Assembly (NCBI GenBank): GCA_964493635.1
Contig: CAZBOW010000004.1
Location: 1-64,000 of the forward strand
Direction of reading: 5' to 3'
Origin: OLB6 sp964493635
GTDB taxonomy: Bacteria; Bacteroidota; Ignavibacteria; Kapaibacteriales; Kapaibacteriaceae
DNA length: 64,000 bases
Positions 1-10,100 of this stretch are shown one piece after another. Position 1 is the stretch's first letter. Every line of letters begins with the position of its first letter. The notes beneath the pieces are model-generated. The model ran no database searches, had not been told where the DNA came from, and saw nothing but the letters and a program-made list of their open reading frames with translations. The translations under genes and the position numbers were made by a program.

Positions 1-1018
1 CATGCTGGCCACAATCACGATGATGACGCATGATCACCAGCCCATCACGATCTTTCATTGCTACAAGGCCCTGACGCAACGTGGCTTGGGTGCCAACCTC
101 AGCGTGCAGCAGGCTCAGAATACGGTCCAGATCAACCCGAGAGAGTGGGTAGGGGGCTAGTGGCCGGGTGCAGCGGCGTAGAATCTCCGGAAGCAGCGCT
201 GGATGCAGACCGTCCAAGACTGAGGCACGTAACAGCATGCCGCCATCGATGGTCTGGACGAGGTCCGCCACCAGCGGTGCAAGAGCATGCGCCAGCAAGG
301 TGGAGGTGTCCCGAAGGATTTCTGCCGAGTGGTGAATCGCCCGGACAATACCATCACCGAAGACGGTGCGCAGGGCCGGCAGCACCGTGTGGCGAACGTT
401 ATTCCTCAGGTACTGCGTGTTTGTGTTGGTCTGGTCGGTGCGCCACGTCCAGCCGTGGCGACGTGCCTCATCGTCGATCTGCGACCGCTCAATGGCATGG
501 AATGGACGAAGCAGATGGTAGTCGCCATGGTGGCGCACCGCTGCGAGGGAGCCCAAGCCCGCCGCACCACTTCCACGAGCCAGATGCATCAGAAACGTCT
601 CCGCCACATCATCGGCCGTGTGGGCAACCACAATCGCTGTGGCGTGAACTGATGTGGCGACCTGTTCAAGCGCAGCATACCGCAACTCCCGAGCCACAGC
701 CTCAACCGTCGCATTGGTACGCCGTGCCTGTTCGGCAGCGACATCCACGCGCAGGCAGTGATACGATACGCCAAGAGCATTGGCCAGCGTTCGCACAAAG
801 TCTTCGTCCTCATCGGCTGCTATACCGCGCAGGCCATGGTGAACATGCACCACGTGCAGCGACAACGCATAGCGCTGCCGACACATCCACAAACAGTGCA
901 GGAGGGCAACGGAGTCCAAACCACCGCTGACGGCCACAACGATCGCACAGGAGTGCACACGGTGCTGCTCGAGAAAACCGGCTACGTGCCGACGTAGCGA
1001 TTCAGCCTGCACGGTCAC
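1..1018 (-). CDS. tilS: tRNA(Ile)-lysidine synthase TilS, 3' end cut by window edge
   Basis: Cytosolic enzyme that uses ATP and lysine to turn C34 of the CAU-anticodon isoleucine tRNA into lysidine, so that the tRNA reads AUA. Reading the minus strand from a GTG at 1018 gives an open frame of 339 codons to the window edge. It carries the PP-loop signature SGGLDS at residues 31-36, the following HVHHGLRG segment, and further on AHTADDVAETFLMHLARGSG, all typical of the TilS N-terminal ATPase domain. The C-terminal tRNA-binding domain is mostly outside the window. The GTG overlaps the dusB stop (GTGA), so the two genes are probably translationally coupled. Confidence 0.93.
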   Translation of the reverse strand, partial: MTVQAESLRRHVAGFLEQHRVHSCAIVVAVSGGLDSVALLHCLWMCRQRYALSLHVVHVHHGLRGIAADEDEDFVRTLANALGVSYHCLRVDVAAEQARRTNATVEAVARELRYAALEQVATSVHATAIVVAHTADDVAETFLMHLARGSGAAGLGSLAAVRHHGDYHLLRPFHAIERSQIDDEARRHGWTWRTDQTNTNTQYLRNNVRHTVLPALRTVFGDGIVRAIHHSAEILRDTSTLLAHALAPLVADLVQTIDGGMLLRASVLDGLHPALLPEILRRCTRPLAPYPLSRVDLDRILSLLHAEVGTQATLRQGLVAMKDRDGLVIMRHHRDCGQH

Positions 1019-2019
1019 AGTGCATTGCCGTAATCGTGGACTGTACCCACAGCCTGGTCAAGTTCGTCGGCAAACTGCATCAGCCGTTCCTCGATTTCAC
1101 TGTAGGTCTCTAAGCGAACCACGTCCTGCCGAGCCAGAGAATTATTTGGTAAGCCCTTGAGGTATCCCCCGTAATGCTTACGAAACTCATGAATGGCACG
1201 GCGTTGGGACTTGTACTCAAGCTCAAGTCGAAGGTGCTCCAAACACGTCGTAATCTTTTCACGATGGTGCACCTCGGCTGGTTCTTCACCGGTCCGCAGG
1301 TAGTCCTTGGCCTTTTTGAACAGGAAGGGATGGCCAATTGCCGCTCGTCCAATCATCACGGCATCGGCACCCGTGGTATCAAAGGCACGCTTGACGTCCT
1401 GCGGTGTTTTGACGTCGCCGTTGAGGATTACGGGAATGTTCACCGCCTGCTTCACGCGCGGAATCCACGTCCAATCTGCCTCGCCGTCGTGGCCCATATC
1501 GCGCGTTCGGCAGTGTACCGTCAGTGCCGCAGCACCCACGTCCTCGAGCATCTTGGCGACGTCGACAATCACGATCGAGTCGCGCGACCATCCAAGGCGG
1601 GTCTTGACCGTCACCGGCAGCTTCACGGCTTTTACGATTGCGGCGGTGAGCGCTTGCATCGTTTCGGGCTCCTTGAGCAAGGCAGCTCCAGCATTTCGTG
1701 CAACCACATTCTTCACCCAACAACCGAAGTTGATATCGATGAAGTCTGGGCCCGCGGCTTCGGCCATCTTCGCCGCTTCGACCATCACGTCAAGGTTTCC
1801 CCCAAAGATCTGGATGGATACCGGGCGCTCCTCGGGGTGCAGGCGTAGTTTTTCGAGTGAACGCCGTGCATCACGCACCAGACCTTCACTGGAGATGAAC
1901 TCTGTGTACACGATATCGGCCCCATAGCGCTTGCACATCATGCGGAAGGGCAGATCGGTAACGTCCTCCATGGGTGCCAGGAGAATGCCTTGGTCGACAT
2001 CAACAGTTCCAATTCGCAT
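1015..2019 (-). CDS. dusB: tRNA-dihydrouridine synthase (DusB-like)
   Basis: FMN-dependent enzyme that reduces specific uridines in the tRNA D-loop. The 334-residue protein has the family start LAPMEDVTDLPFR, a TIM-barrel pattern, the NFGC segment whose Cys is the general acid, KTRLGW, and the FMN-phosphate region GADAVMIGRAA. Length and motifs fit DusB-type enzymes. The residue after the catalytic Cys is Trp (FGCW) where many relatives have Pro. It starts a two-gene unit with tilS through a GTGA overlap. A TAnnTTTG promoter element lies only 4 nt upstream of the ATG. Confidence 0.93.
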   Translation of the reverse strand: MRIGTVDVDQGILLAPMEDVTDLPFRMMCKRYGADIVYTEFISSEGLVRDARRSLEKLRLHPEERPVSIQIFGGNLDVMVEAAKMAEAAGPDFIDINFGCWVKNVVARNAGAALLKEPETMQALTAAIVKAVKLPVTVKTRLGWSRDSIVIVDVAKMLEDVGAAALTVHCRTRDMGHDGEADWTWIPRVKQAVNIPVILNGDVKTPQDVKRAFDTTGADAVMIGRAAIGHPFLFKKAKDYLRTGEEPAEVHHREKITTCLEHLRLELEYKSQRRAIHEFRKHYGGYLKGLPNNSLARQDVVRLETYSEIEERLMQFADELDQAVGTVHDYGNAL

Positions 2020-2023
2020 AGTA

Positions 2024-2031
2024 CAAAAGTA
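2024..2031 (-). promoter_or_regulatory. Bacteroidota-type -7 element for dusB
   Basis: Read on the minus strand this is TACTTTTG, an exact match to the TAnnTTTG -7 consensus known for the Bacteroidota primary sigma factor. Only 4 nt separate it from the dusB ATG, so transcription would begin at or next to the start codon. No convincing -33 element is visible. Confidence 0.5.
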
Positions 2032-2050
2032 CCTTCTCCACAGGCACTGA

Positions 2051-2086
2051 CAATCCTACCGGCAATCCTACCGGCAGTCCTACATT
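2051..2086. repeat. 12-bp tandem repeat, about 3 copies
   Basis: Two perfect copies of CAATCCTACCGG followed by a diverged third (CAGTCCTACATT). The third copy contains most of the TACATTTG promoter element of the downstream glycosyltransferase, so a change in copy number would alter what lies just upstream of the -7 box. Confidence 0.9.
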
Positions 2087-2088
2087 TG
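2081..2088 (+). promoter_or_regulatory. Bacteroidota-type -7 element for the glycosyltransferase
   Basis: TACATTTG matches TAnnTTTG exactly and ends 6 nt before the ATG at 2095, again implying a very short or absent leader. It lies inside the 12-bp repeat array. Confidence 0.5.
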
Positions 2089-2094
2089 TGAGAT

Positions 2095-3171
2095 ATGGAA
2101 CACCACCCTCCGCTGAATGCACCGATCCGCGTGATGATCGTGCCGCAGGCCCCCTACGCCTTTGGCGGCGGTGGCATTGAGATTCAGCAGGATCGTACAA
2201 TGGAAGCTCTGGAGCGACGGGGCCTTCACGTTGTGCGGTATTCGCCATGGATGGAAACCGTGGACGTCGACGTGGTGCACGTCTTTGGCAGTGAGTGCAC
2301 TAATGCCGATCTGGTTGCCCGCCTGCGAAAGGCTGGGATTCCCGTGGTGGTGACCTCCATGTTCATGCCCTCGCATCCGCTGTGGACCTACCGCGCATGG
2401 GCCGGCGTTGGACGGGTGATCAATGCTACCACTGCTCGACTGCGTCAGCGCGTTCTGCAGGATGCCGGCTATATCATCGCCATTTCGCAGCAGGAGCGTG
2501 CCGAACTCTACCACGCCTTTGGAACCCTACGTGCCCCGGTAGAAGCACTGGCCAACGGGATCGAGCCTCGGTTCTTTCACGCAACGAAGCAGGCCTTCGT
2601 TGAACGGTATGGCCTGGATGATGTGGTCCTGTGCGTTGGTTCGATCGAGCCTCGCAAGAATCAGCTCCTGACGGCACAGGCCCTCGCCGGTGGCGATCGC
2701 GACGTGGTCTTCATCGGTCCGGCCGCCTACCACGGCGGTGAGTCTACGAAGGCCTATGTCCAGGAGTTCGAACGTTGTGTTCAGTCCAGCGACCGGCTGC
2801 ACTGGTTAGGCCCCCTTCCACATCATGATCCGCTGCTGGAGTCGGCCTATGCTGCGGCACGGGTGCATGTCCTTGCCAGCACGATCGAGGCACAGGGCCT
2901 TGTGAGCATGGAGGCAACGGCGGCCGGGGCATGGGCCGTGGTGTCGGACCTGCCGCAGTTGCGCGAGCTGTTTACCTCTCACGTGGAATGGTGCACGCCC
3001 ACCAGTGCTGCCAGCATTCGCCAAGCCGTTGAACGAGCGGCCGCGCATCCGCGTCACGACTGGTCGGTGAATACTCCTCCGACGTGGTTGCTGTCGTGGG
3101 ATCACGTTGCAGAGCGTCTTGAGACGATCTATCGGTCCCTGCTGGTCACCACTCCGATGCGCCACAGGTAG
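2095..3171 (+). CDS. GT-B glycosyltransferase (family 4-like)
   Basis: Probable retaining glycosyltransferase of 358 residues. The N-terminal half begins with a Rossmann-type strand and the glycine-rich loop FGGGGIEIQQ, which in GT4 enzymes contacts donor and acceptor. The C-terminal half has GSIEPRKNQ (residues about 182-190) and the E-x7-E motif EAQGLVSME near residue 265, typical of the GT4 nucleotide-sugar site. No signal peptide or membrane segment is seen, so it should act on the cytosolic side. The sugar and acceptor cannot be inferred: the neighbours are dusB and a MATE exporter, not a polysaccharide cluster. Its 3' end overlaps the convergent MATE gene by 43 bp. Confidence 0.85.
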   Translation: MEHHPPLNAPIRVMIVPQAPYAFGGGGIEIQQDRTMEALERRGLHVVRYSPWMETVDVDVVHVFGSECTNADLVARLRKAGIPVVVTSMFMPSHPLWTYRAWAGVGRVINATTARLRQRVLQDAGYIIAISQQERAELYHAFGTLRAPVEALANGIEPRFFHATKQAFVERYGLDDVVLCVGSIEPRKNQLLTAQALAGGDRDVVFIGPAAYHGGESTKAYVQEFERCVQSSDRLHWLGPLPHHDPLLESAYAAARVHVLASTIEAQGLVSMEATAAGAWAVVSDLPQLRELFTSHVEWCTPTSAASIRQAVERAAAHPRHDWSVNTPPTWLLSWDHVAERLETIYRSLLVTTPMRHR

Positions 3172-4478
3172 CCCGCGCTGGCAACGGCCAGACCAACAAG
3201 GTATCCGAGCCACACTCCAGTGGCTCCCATGGAGAATCGAAACGCTGCCACGTAGCCCACAGGAATAGCAACGCCGAGGTAGGCAACGGTAGCAAGGATC
3301 GTTGGGATCTGGATGTCGTTGTATCCGCGAAGAATCCCCAGACTAACCACCTGCAGACCATCGAACAACGAGAAGAATCCAGCCCAGAGCAGCAAGGTTG
3401 CGGCAAGGTCCACGACCATCGGATCCTGCACGTAGAGATGGGGAAGCTGCCATCGCAGTGTAGCATAGAGAACAACCACCACGACTTCGTAGAGCAGTAC
3501 CATCATTAGGGCTGTCCTGCCGGCGCTCGCAGCGCGAATGAACTGTCCCTCGCCACGCAGGTTGCTCACCACAATCGTTGCGGCGCTGCCTAAGCCGAGC
3601 GCGATCATAAACGTGATGGATGCCATATTCAGAGCGATCGTGTGAGCTGCCAGCGCCGTTGCCCCAATCCAGCCCATCATGAGGGCACCCGAGGCAAAGC
3701 CGAGGACCTCAACAACGATTTGTAGCCCAATGCCGCTGCCGTTGCGGAAAACGACGGCCATCGTCCGTCGCAGGTCCGCTCGGGCCTCGGGCGTGCCAAT
3801 GGTCACATTCATGGCGATCCTCAGATCACCAAAGAAGGCCGTGGAGCGATACACCCACCAAGCTGCTCCAGCAGCACAGCCTCGGGCCAGAAACGTCGCC
3901 AAGCCTGCACCCTCGGCACCGAGAGCCGGAGCACCCAGGTTTCCGTGGATGAAGACCCAATTGAAGACCACGTTCAACACATTGGTCCCAATGTTGATGA
4001 TCATGGCCACGCGGGTATTGCTCAGGGCTTCGGCTAGCTGCTTGAACGACCCAAACCAGATGCGAAAGATGGCCGATGGTAGCAGCCACTGTAGGTACGG
4101 AAGGGCATGCGTGTTGACGTCGGATTCGGCTCCCAGCAGATGGAACCAGGGGGAAAGGCTGAAGAGCACCGCCACAAGTACCGAGACCACGATGGTCGAG
4201 GTCCACAGGCCTGCACGACCAACACGAGCGGCCGCTGCCAGGTCGGACCGTCCGACGGCCTCACCGGCCAGGGGCGTGATGGCAACGGTCATCCCGACGG
4301 CAAACATCATGAAGATCATTGCCGCAGAACCGGCCAGTGACACACCGGCCAGCTGCACCGCCCCTAAGGTGCCCACCATGATGCTATCGGCCGTGTGCAC
4401 CAGCATGTCGCTGACCTGCGAGGCCGCGACGGGTACGGAGAGCCGAACAAGGGGACGCCAGTGGTGGTGTTGCTGCAT
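3129..4478 (-). CDS. MATE family efflux transporter
   Basis: Multidrug and toxin extrusion protein (NorM/DinF type) of 449 residues, with about 12 hydrophobic segments in two related halves. Family features include the N-terminal VAASQVSDMLVHTADSIMVG segment and the second-half LGLGSAATIVVSNLRGEG, equivalent to the loop containing G-x-G-x-A-x5-N. Such proteins export cationic drugs or metabolites using Na+ or H+ gradients. The start was set at the ATG at 4478, because the frame stays open upstream only through the antisense strand of mreB. It diverges from mreB with 75 bp between the starts. Confidence 0.9.
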   Translation of the reverse strand: MQQHHHWRPLVRLSVPVAASQVSDMLVHTADSIMVGTLGAVQLAGVSLAGSAAMIFMMFAVGMTVAITPLAGEAVGRSDLAAAARVGRAGLWTSTIVVSVLVAVLFSLSPWFHLLGAESDVNTHALPYLQWLLPSAIFRIWFGSFKQLAEALSNTRVAMIINIGTNVLNVVFNWVFIHGNLGAPALGAEGAGLATFLARGCAAGAAWWVYRSTAFFGDLRIAMNVTIGTPEARADLRRTMAVVFRNGSGIGLQIVVEVLGFASGALMMGWIGATALAAHTIALNMASITFMIALGLGSAATIVVSNLRGEGQFIRAASAGRTALMMVLLYEVVVVVLYATLRWQLPHLYVQDPMVVDLAATLLLWAGFFSLFDGLQVVSLGILRGYNDIQIPTILATVAYLGVAIPVGYVAAFRFSMGATGVWLGYLVGLAVASAGYLWRIGVVTSRDR

Positions 4479-4516
4479 TTCTGCAATATCGGCGTTCTTC
4501 CGGCGCGTCGCTTTCG

Positions 4517-4524
4517 TAACTTCG
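4517..4524 (+). promoter_or_regulatory. Possible -7 element for mreBCD
   Basis: TAACTTCG matches 7 of 8 positions of TAnnTTTG and lies 29 nt before the mreB ATG. It is the only candidate in the 75-bp divergent spacer. Confidence 0.35.
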
Positions 4525-4553
4525 CATCTCTTCCACGAACATCCTCGAAATCC

Positions 4554-5579
4554 ATGGCGCGGTTCGGACTTTTTTCGAACGATGTCGGTATCGACCTCGG
4601 CACAGCAAACACGCTGATTTGGCAGCGCGGTAAGGGTATCGTGCTCAATGAACCTTCGATTGTGTCGTTCGATCGCAGTACGAAGGCCATTATTGCCATC
4701 GGTCATGAAGCGCAGGACATGGTGGGGAAGACCCACCGCGATATTCGCACAATCCGCCCACTGAAGGACGGCGTGATTGCCGACTTTGAAATCGCCGAGG
4801 GGATGCTGCGTGCCTTCATCCGCAAGATGTCGGCCAACTGGCAACCAGCGCGACGCATGGTGATCTGTGTTCCCTCCGGAATCACGGAAGTGGAAAAACG
4901 AGCCGTCCGCGATTCGGCTGAGCACGCCGGAGCCAAAGAAGTGCACCTGATCGCCGAACCCATGGCAGCGGCCATCGGCGTGGGGTTGGACGTACACGAG
5001 GCGATGGGAAACATGATCGTTGATATCGGTGGCGGAACAACCGAAATCGCCGTCATTGCCCTCAGCGGCATTGTTGCTGATGAGTCGATCCGTATCGCTG
5101 GCGACGAGCTCACCAACTCGATTGTGAACTGGTTCAAGAAGCAGCATAACATTCTGATCGGCGACCGCACGGCCGAAATCATCAAGGTCAATGTTGGCTC
5201 GGCATGGCCACTGGCTGAAGAGCTCGAGATCGAAGTCAAGGGTCGCGACATGGTCACCGGTATCCCCAAGTCCATTGTTGTGAGCAGCGAAGAGATCCGA
5301 GAAGCGCTCAACGAGAACGTGACGGTGATTGTTGAAGCGGTGCTCAACCTGCTGGAGAAAACACCGCCCGAATTGTCGGCCGACATCTACGACCGCGGGA
5401 TTGTTCTTACCGGCGGCGGGGCTCTCTTGAAGGGACTCGACGAGCGACTTCGCCGCGAGACGTCGTTGCCAGTTCATGTTGCCGAGGATCCTCTCACCGC
5501 CGTGGCACGTGGCACCGGTAAGGTTCTGGAAGACCTCTCGGCATATTCATCCGTGCTGATGAAGTCGAAGCGTTACTAA
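4554..5579 (+). CDS. mreB: Rod shape-determining protein MreB
   Basis: Bacterial actin homologue that polymerises under the inner membrane and positions the elongation machinery of peptidoglycan synthesis. The 341-residue product shows the phosphate-1 motif GIDLGTANT at its N-terminus, the phosphate-2 motif DIGGGTTEIAVI near residue 160, and the adenosine-site GGGALLKGL near the C-terminus. The ATG at 4554 is chosen because the protein then begins MARFGLFSNDVGIDLG, as in other MreB proteins. Upstream codons in the frame run antisense to the MATE gene. It heads mreB-mreC-mreD, with mreC starting 10 bp after its stop. Confidence 0.97.
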   Translation: MARFGLFSNDVGIDLGTANTLIWQRGKGIVLNEPSIVSFDRSTKAIIAIGHEAQDMVGKTHRDIRTIRPLKDGVIADFEIAEGMLRAFIRKMSANWQPARRMVICVPSGITEVEKRAVRDSAEHAGAKEVHLIAEPMAAAIGVGLDVHEAMGNMIVDIGGGTTEIAVIALSGIVADESIRIAGDELTNSIVNWFKKQHNILIGDRTAEIIKVNVGSAWPLAEELEIEVKGRDMVTGIPKSIVVSSEEIREALNENVTVIVEAVLNLLEKTPPELSADIYDRGIVLTGGGALLKGLDERLRRETSLPVHVAEDPLTAVARGTGKVLEDLSAYSSVLMKSKRY

Positions 5580-5589
5580 GCTCCCTGTC

Positions 5590-6477
5590 ATGCAGCGGTT
5601 CATCGAGTTCGTTGTACGGTACCGGAACTACATCACCCTGGCCCTCTTGGTGGTCATCTCGTTTTCCCTGATGAGCGTTGGTGAGCTCTCTCGGTTAGGG
5701 GGCTTTCGTGCTGTGGTGGTAGGCTCGATTGGCTGGATGCAGTCCGTTTTCGCCTGGGTCCCAAATCCGGTGGCGCTTCAGAGTGAGAATACGGCTCTGC
5801 GTGAACTCAATCTGCAGCTTTCGATCGAGTCGGCCCGATATCGTCAGGCCATGGTGGAGAATGCCACCTTGCGGAACATGCTCGACTTACTGCCGCACAC
5901 CGATTACTCCATGATTGCGGCTGACGTTGTGGGCAAGACCACGGCAGAGCTCCGCAACTTTGCGACGATCAACCGCGGCAGTGTCCATGGCGTCGACATG
6001 GGCATGCCGTGCGTGACGGATGCCGGACTGGTTGGGATTGTTGTTGGCACCTCGGACAACTACGCCGTGATCCGCCTGCTGGAAAATCGAGACACACGAA
6101 TTGCTGCGCGGGTCCACCGATCGTCGGTTGATGGCATCGTTCACTGGCAGGGGGATGCCTTCTTGTCGCTGAAGGATGTGCCAAAGAATGCCGATGTTAA
6201 GGCCGGCGACGTGGTGGTGTCGTCGCGTTTTTCGACGCGGTTTCCCGCCAACATTGTGATCGGTACGGTGGCCTCGGTGGCCGACGTTGAGAACTCGGTG
6301 TTCCAGCGGATTCTTGTTCGACCGTCGGCCGATGCCTCGACGCTGTCGCAGGTGTTTGTTGTTCGATGGCAACCGGATCCCGAGCGCGTAGCGCTCGAGG
6401 AGCGTGTGGCTCAGAGGCCCTCCGAGCGTGGTCAATCTCGTGGTCAATCTCGTGGTCAATCCGGAGGGGGACGATAG
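5590..6477 (+). CDS. mreC: Rod shape-determining protein MreC
   Basis: Bitopic protein linking cytoplasmic MreB to the periplasmic wall-synthesis enzymes. The 295 residues comprise a short cytoplasmic N-terminus, one transmembrane segment at about 15-33, a heptad-like helix at about 62-100 beginning after VALQSENTALREL, and the beta-rich periplasmic core with GMPCVTDAGLVGIVV and VKAGDVVVSSRFSTRFP. The C-terminus ends in a low-complexity tail (GQSR repeated) encoded by a 12-bp tandem array, which lies outside the conserved fold. The stop is immediately followed by the mreD ATG. Confidence 0.95.
   Translation: MQRFIEFVVRYRNYITLALLVVISFSLMSVGELSRLGGFRAVVVGSIGWMQSVFAWVPNPVALQSENTALRELNLQLSIESARYRQAMVENATLRNMLDLLPHTDYSMIAADVVGKTTAELRNFATINRGSVHGVDMGMPCVTDAGLVGIVVGTSDNYAVIRLLENRDTRIAARVHRSSVDGIVHWQGDAFLSLKDVPKNADVKAGDVVVSSRFSTRFPANIVIGTVASVADVENSVFQRILVRPSADASTLSQVFVVRWQPDPERVALEERVAQRPSERGQSRGQSRGQSGGGR
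6429..6464 (+). repeat. 12-bp tandem repeat in the mreC 3' end
   Basis: Two perfect TGGTCAATCTCG units and a third ending CCGG. It encodes the repeated Gly-Gln-Ser-Arg tail of MreC; the period preserves frame. Confidence 0.9.
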
Positions 6478-7002
6478 ATGACGACGTATTTCTCAACGTC
6501 CATGTTCGACAATCCGGCACTGCGGTACGTAGCCTATGCTGTTGTGGCCCTGCTGCTGAGTGTGGTGCACATGGTCTTTCTGAAGTACGTTTCGGTGCAG
6601 TCCGTCACGCCGGATCTGTTGTTGTTGTTGGTTGTCTGGGCCGCCCTCATGGAGGGTCAGTATGTGGGAATGATCGTGGGATTCGGGGCCGGACTCCTCT
6701 TTGACATGCTCACAACCGACGTACTGGGCTCCAACGCACTAGCCAAAACGCTTGCGGGCTTTATGGCTGGGTACTTCTATCGGGAGGGGATGGGGCTGGC
6801 CACCATTGGCAGTTACCGATTACTCCTGATTGTGACCTTCACGGGGCTGCTGCACAACCTTGTCTACTTCTTCTTCTACATCAAGCCAATGCAGACGTCG
6901 TTCTGGGAGTTTTTCCTCATTAACGGCGTGGCGACAACCCTGTACACGACGGTGGTCGCAGCCTTCCCGATGCTGCTGGTCAATCGCCGCCACGAGTGGT
7001 AG
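6478..7002 (+). CDS. mreD: Rod shape-determining protein MreD
   Basis: Integral membrane component of the elongasome that pairs with MreC. The 174-residue protein is hydrophobic, with five to six predicted membrane segments, and contains the typical TPDLLLLLVVWAALMEG and GAGLLFDMLTTDVLGSNAL segments. The latter corresponds to the conserved G-x2-D-x6-G region of MreD. Its ATG abuts the mreC TAG directly, which supports cotranscription and coupled translation. No penicillin-binding protein 2 or rodA gene follows here; smc follows instead. Confidence 0.92.
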   Translation: MTTYFSTSMFDNPALRYVAYAVVALLLSVVHMVFLKYVSVQSVTPDLLLLLVVWAALMEGQYVGMIVGFGAGLLFDMLTTDVLGSNALAKTLAGFMAGYFYREGMGLATIGSYRLLLIVTFTGLLHNLVYFFFYIKPMQTSFWEFFLINGVATTLYTTVVAAFPMLLVNRRHEW

Positions 7003-7104
7003 ACGGCGATCTGTGGAAAACTCACGTTCCGTCGATCGTGTGGATCGTCGCAACTTGCCGGTTGGCATATTCTCTCACGATGCACTTAGGAAAGTTCAGC
7101 GCTC

Positions 7105-10100
7105 ATGTACCTGTCGCGCTTAGAAATGGTTGGCTTCAAGAGCTTTGCTCAGAAGATCGACCTGTCGTTTAACGATGGGGTAACGGCTATCGTTGGACCC
7201 AACGGTTGCGGAAAAACAAACATCGTTGATGCTATTCGCTGGGTTCTGGGTGAGCAGAAGACGTCCATGCTCCGCGCCGACAGCATGGACCAGGTGATCT
7301 TCAATGGCTCCAAGGCACGCAAGCCTCTTGGCATGGCAGAGGTGTCGCTCACCATCGAGAATAACAAGCACATCCTGCCGACGGAATACGCGCAAGTGGT
7401 CATCACACGGCGACTCTTTCGCAGTGGTGAGAGCCAGTACCTCCTGAACAAAACCCAGTGTCGACTGCGCGATATCGTAGATCTCTTCATGGATACCGGC
7501 ATGGGTGCCGATGCGTACTCCGTGATCGAGCTGAAGATGATCGAAACCATTCTCAGCGACAAAGCCGACGAACGCCGACATCTGTTCGAGGAGGCCGCCG
7601 GCGTTACGAAGTACAAGGTCCGTCGCAAAGAAGCCGCCCGGAAACTTGAGGCAGCACAACGCGACATTGCCCGTGTGCAGGATATCGTTCGCGAGGTGGA
7701 AAAAACCGTGGGTTCGCTTGCACGGCAGGCCCAAAAGGCGAAGCGCCATCAGGAGCTTACCACCGAGTTGCGCGAGATCGACCACCTGCTGTTTGCGTTC
7801 GATTATGCCGAGGAGTGGGCTGCGCTGACGCAGCTACAGCTCCACATCACCGATGTACGTACCAGGAAAGAGGCTGCCGAACGGCACCTAGCCGAGCGCG
7901 AAGAAGCCGTGTCGGCATCCGAGGTGGCCCATACGGCCGCTGAGGCGCAATTGCGCCAGGCTCAAGAGCTGGAAAACGGTGTACGGTCGGTTCTTGGCGA
8001 GGAGCGTCAGCGACTCTCCGTCCTTGAGGAGCGAATCGTGGCAACGGACCGAGCATTAGAACGGCTCCAGCGCGAACACAGTGAATCAGCAGAGCAGCGC
8101 GTATCAACCGAAGAGGAACTGCAGTCCGTAATCCAACGCCGTGAGGTGGCCCAGCAAGAAGCACAGGCAGCCGTTGAGGCTACGGATCAACGACGAGAGC
8201 GGGTAGCGCAGGAACAACAGCACGTGTCCGAGGCACGCAGCGCTGTTGATCAGCTGCGCGAAGCCTTGGCACGCGAGCGTCAGGGGTTGAGCGAGCGTCG
8301 CTCGGAGTCCGACCGCCTGGGTGTTCAGATGCAGGGCTTGCAGCGACGGTTGCGCGATGTACAGGTGCAACAACAGCAGCTTGAGGAGCGTCGACGCTCC
8401 GTGGCCGACCACATCGAGCGCGAGGCAGCAGATGTACCAGCACTCGAGGTAGCGCTGCAGGCGGCAGAGGCCGCCCTTCACCAGGCCGAAGCCGAGCAGC
8501 AGGCGCTACGTAGTGAGCAGGAGTCGCTTCAGACTCGCATGGATGAGTTGCGCGAACAGACCGCCCATACCAGCGCGTCGCTCGAGTTCCTTGTTGGCTT
8601 GGTCGACACAACGGAGTCCAGCAAATTCTTGATGAACACCGCAGAGTGGACGCCATCCGGCGAGAAGCTTACGCTGGCAGAGGTCCTCAACACGGCCGAC
8701 GATCTGCGGATTGCCATCGAGGCTGCACTGGGATCGGCCTCCCGGTACTTCGTTGTGGCCAATCGTGCCGAGGCGAATGCGGCGATTGCAGCGCTGTCGA
8801 AGAATAACGTCGGGAAGGCCACCTTCCTGTGTCGAGATGCCATTCCCGAGTTGCCAGAGCCCCCTGCCATCCCGAGCGGAAACGGAATTATTGGCTGGGC
8901 AAGCGAGCTGGTGGATACCGACCCGACCCTGCGGGGCGCTGTGCGGGGTATCCTTGGACGCACCGTGGTTGTTGATTCCATTGATGCCGCGTGGTCGGCA
9001 GTCCAGCAATCCAGTATCGATGCAGCGGTAACGCGCACCGGTGAAGTGGTGCACCGGTCGGGTGCGGTGCGTGGTGGCAGCGTGTCAAAGACGGAAGGAG
9101 TCCGGGTTGGCCGTCGCGAGCGAATCGATCAGCTTCGGAAGGAGGTCGAGGCACTGCGCGAGGTGATGTCAACAACCGATGTGCGTCTGAGCGAGGTGAA
9201 GAGTGCACTGGCAGCCATCGACCTACGACAGCTGGGCGAAACTGTTCGTCGCACGGCGGTGGCCCGGAATGAGCGACTCCAGCGACTTGATGCGCTGAAG
9301 GGACGTTTGGAAGACGTTCTTGGTCAGCAGCAGGTTCTGCAGACAGAGCACACGGGGTTGGTAGCCGAGGAGTCGTCCATTCGAGACGCCATCACAGCTG
9401 CCGATGCGACGGTCGCCGAACAACAGGCCCGTGTGACAGAGCGCGAGACGGAGCTCCAGACCTCGGAACAACATCTCCAAGCCGCCGATGCTCTCCTGAT
9501 GGAGGCACGGGCCATGTTGCGCGATGCCGAGCTGGTTTTGGTGCGCCTCGATGGAGAGGTCCAAACTCTGCATGCAGATGAACAGCGACTGCGGAGTCAG
9601 AGCACGTCGATTGACCAACGGCGCGATCAGCGTGCGCGGGAAGAGGAAGACATTCGCACCCGTCGGGCCGAACTCGAGGCCGAGCGCAACGCGGCACGTA
9701 CGGCTGTTGATTCTGCACAGCGCGACCTGACACAGGCTGCGGCACAGCGAGAAGACGCCGAGCGCATCGTGCGCGAGTGTTCAGCTGCAACACACCAAGC
9801 GATTGAAGATGTTCGCCTTCAGCGAAAAACCGTCGATGCCGCTCACACAGAGTTGCACGAGGTAGACCTGAAGCTCAATGCCTCGACGATGCGTCTGGAG
9901 AACCTGCAGGTGCGGGCCATCGAGGAGTTAGACATCGAGATCGGGGATGCATCCACTCCTCCTACCGAATTGCCCGTCACCGAGCGTCCGCGCGAAGAGT
10001 TACGCTCGGAGGCCCAGGAGCTGCGGAAGAAACTCACCACCATGGGGAACGTGAATTTCCTTGCCCTTGAGGAGCACGAGCGGGAAAACGAGCGATTTGA

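Noticed and set aside
58..930. 290-codon plus-strand open frame
   Set aside because: It is the complement of tilS; the minus-strand frame contains clear PP-loop motifs.
4479..5477. Long minus-strand extension that would make the MATE gene 782 codons
   Set aside because: The extra part is antisense to mreB, has no membrane-protein character, and MATE proteins begin at the ATG at 4478.
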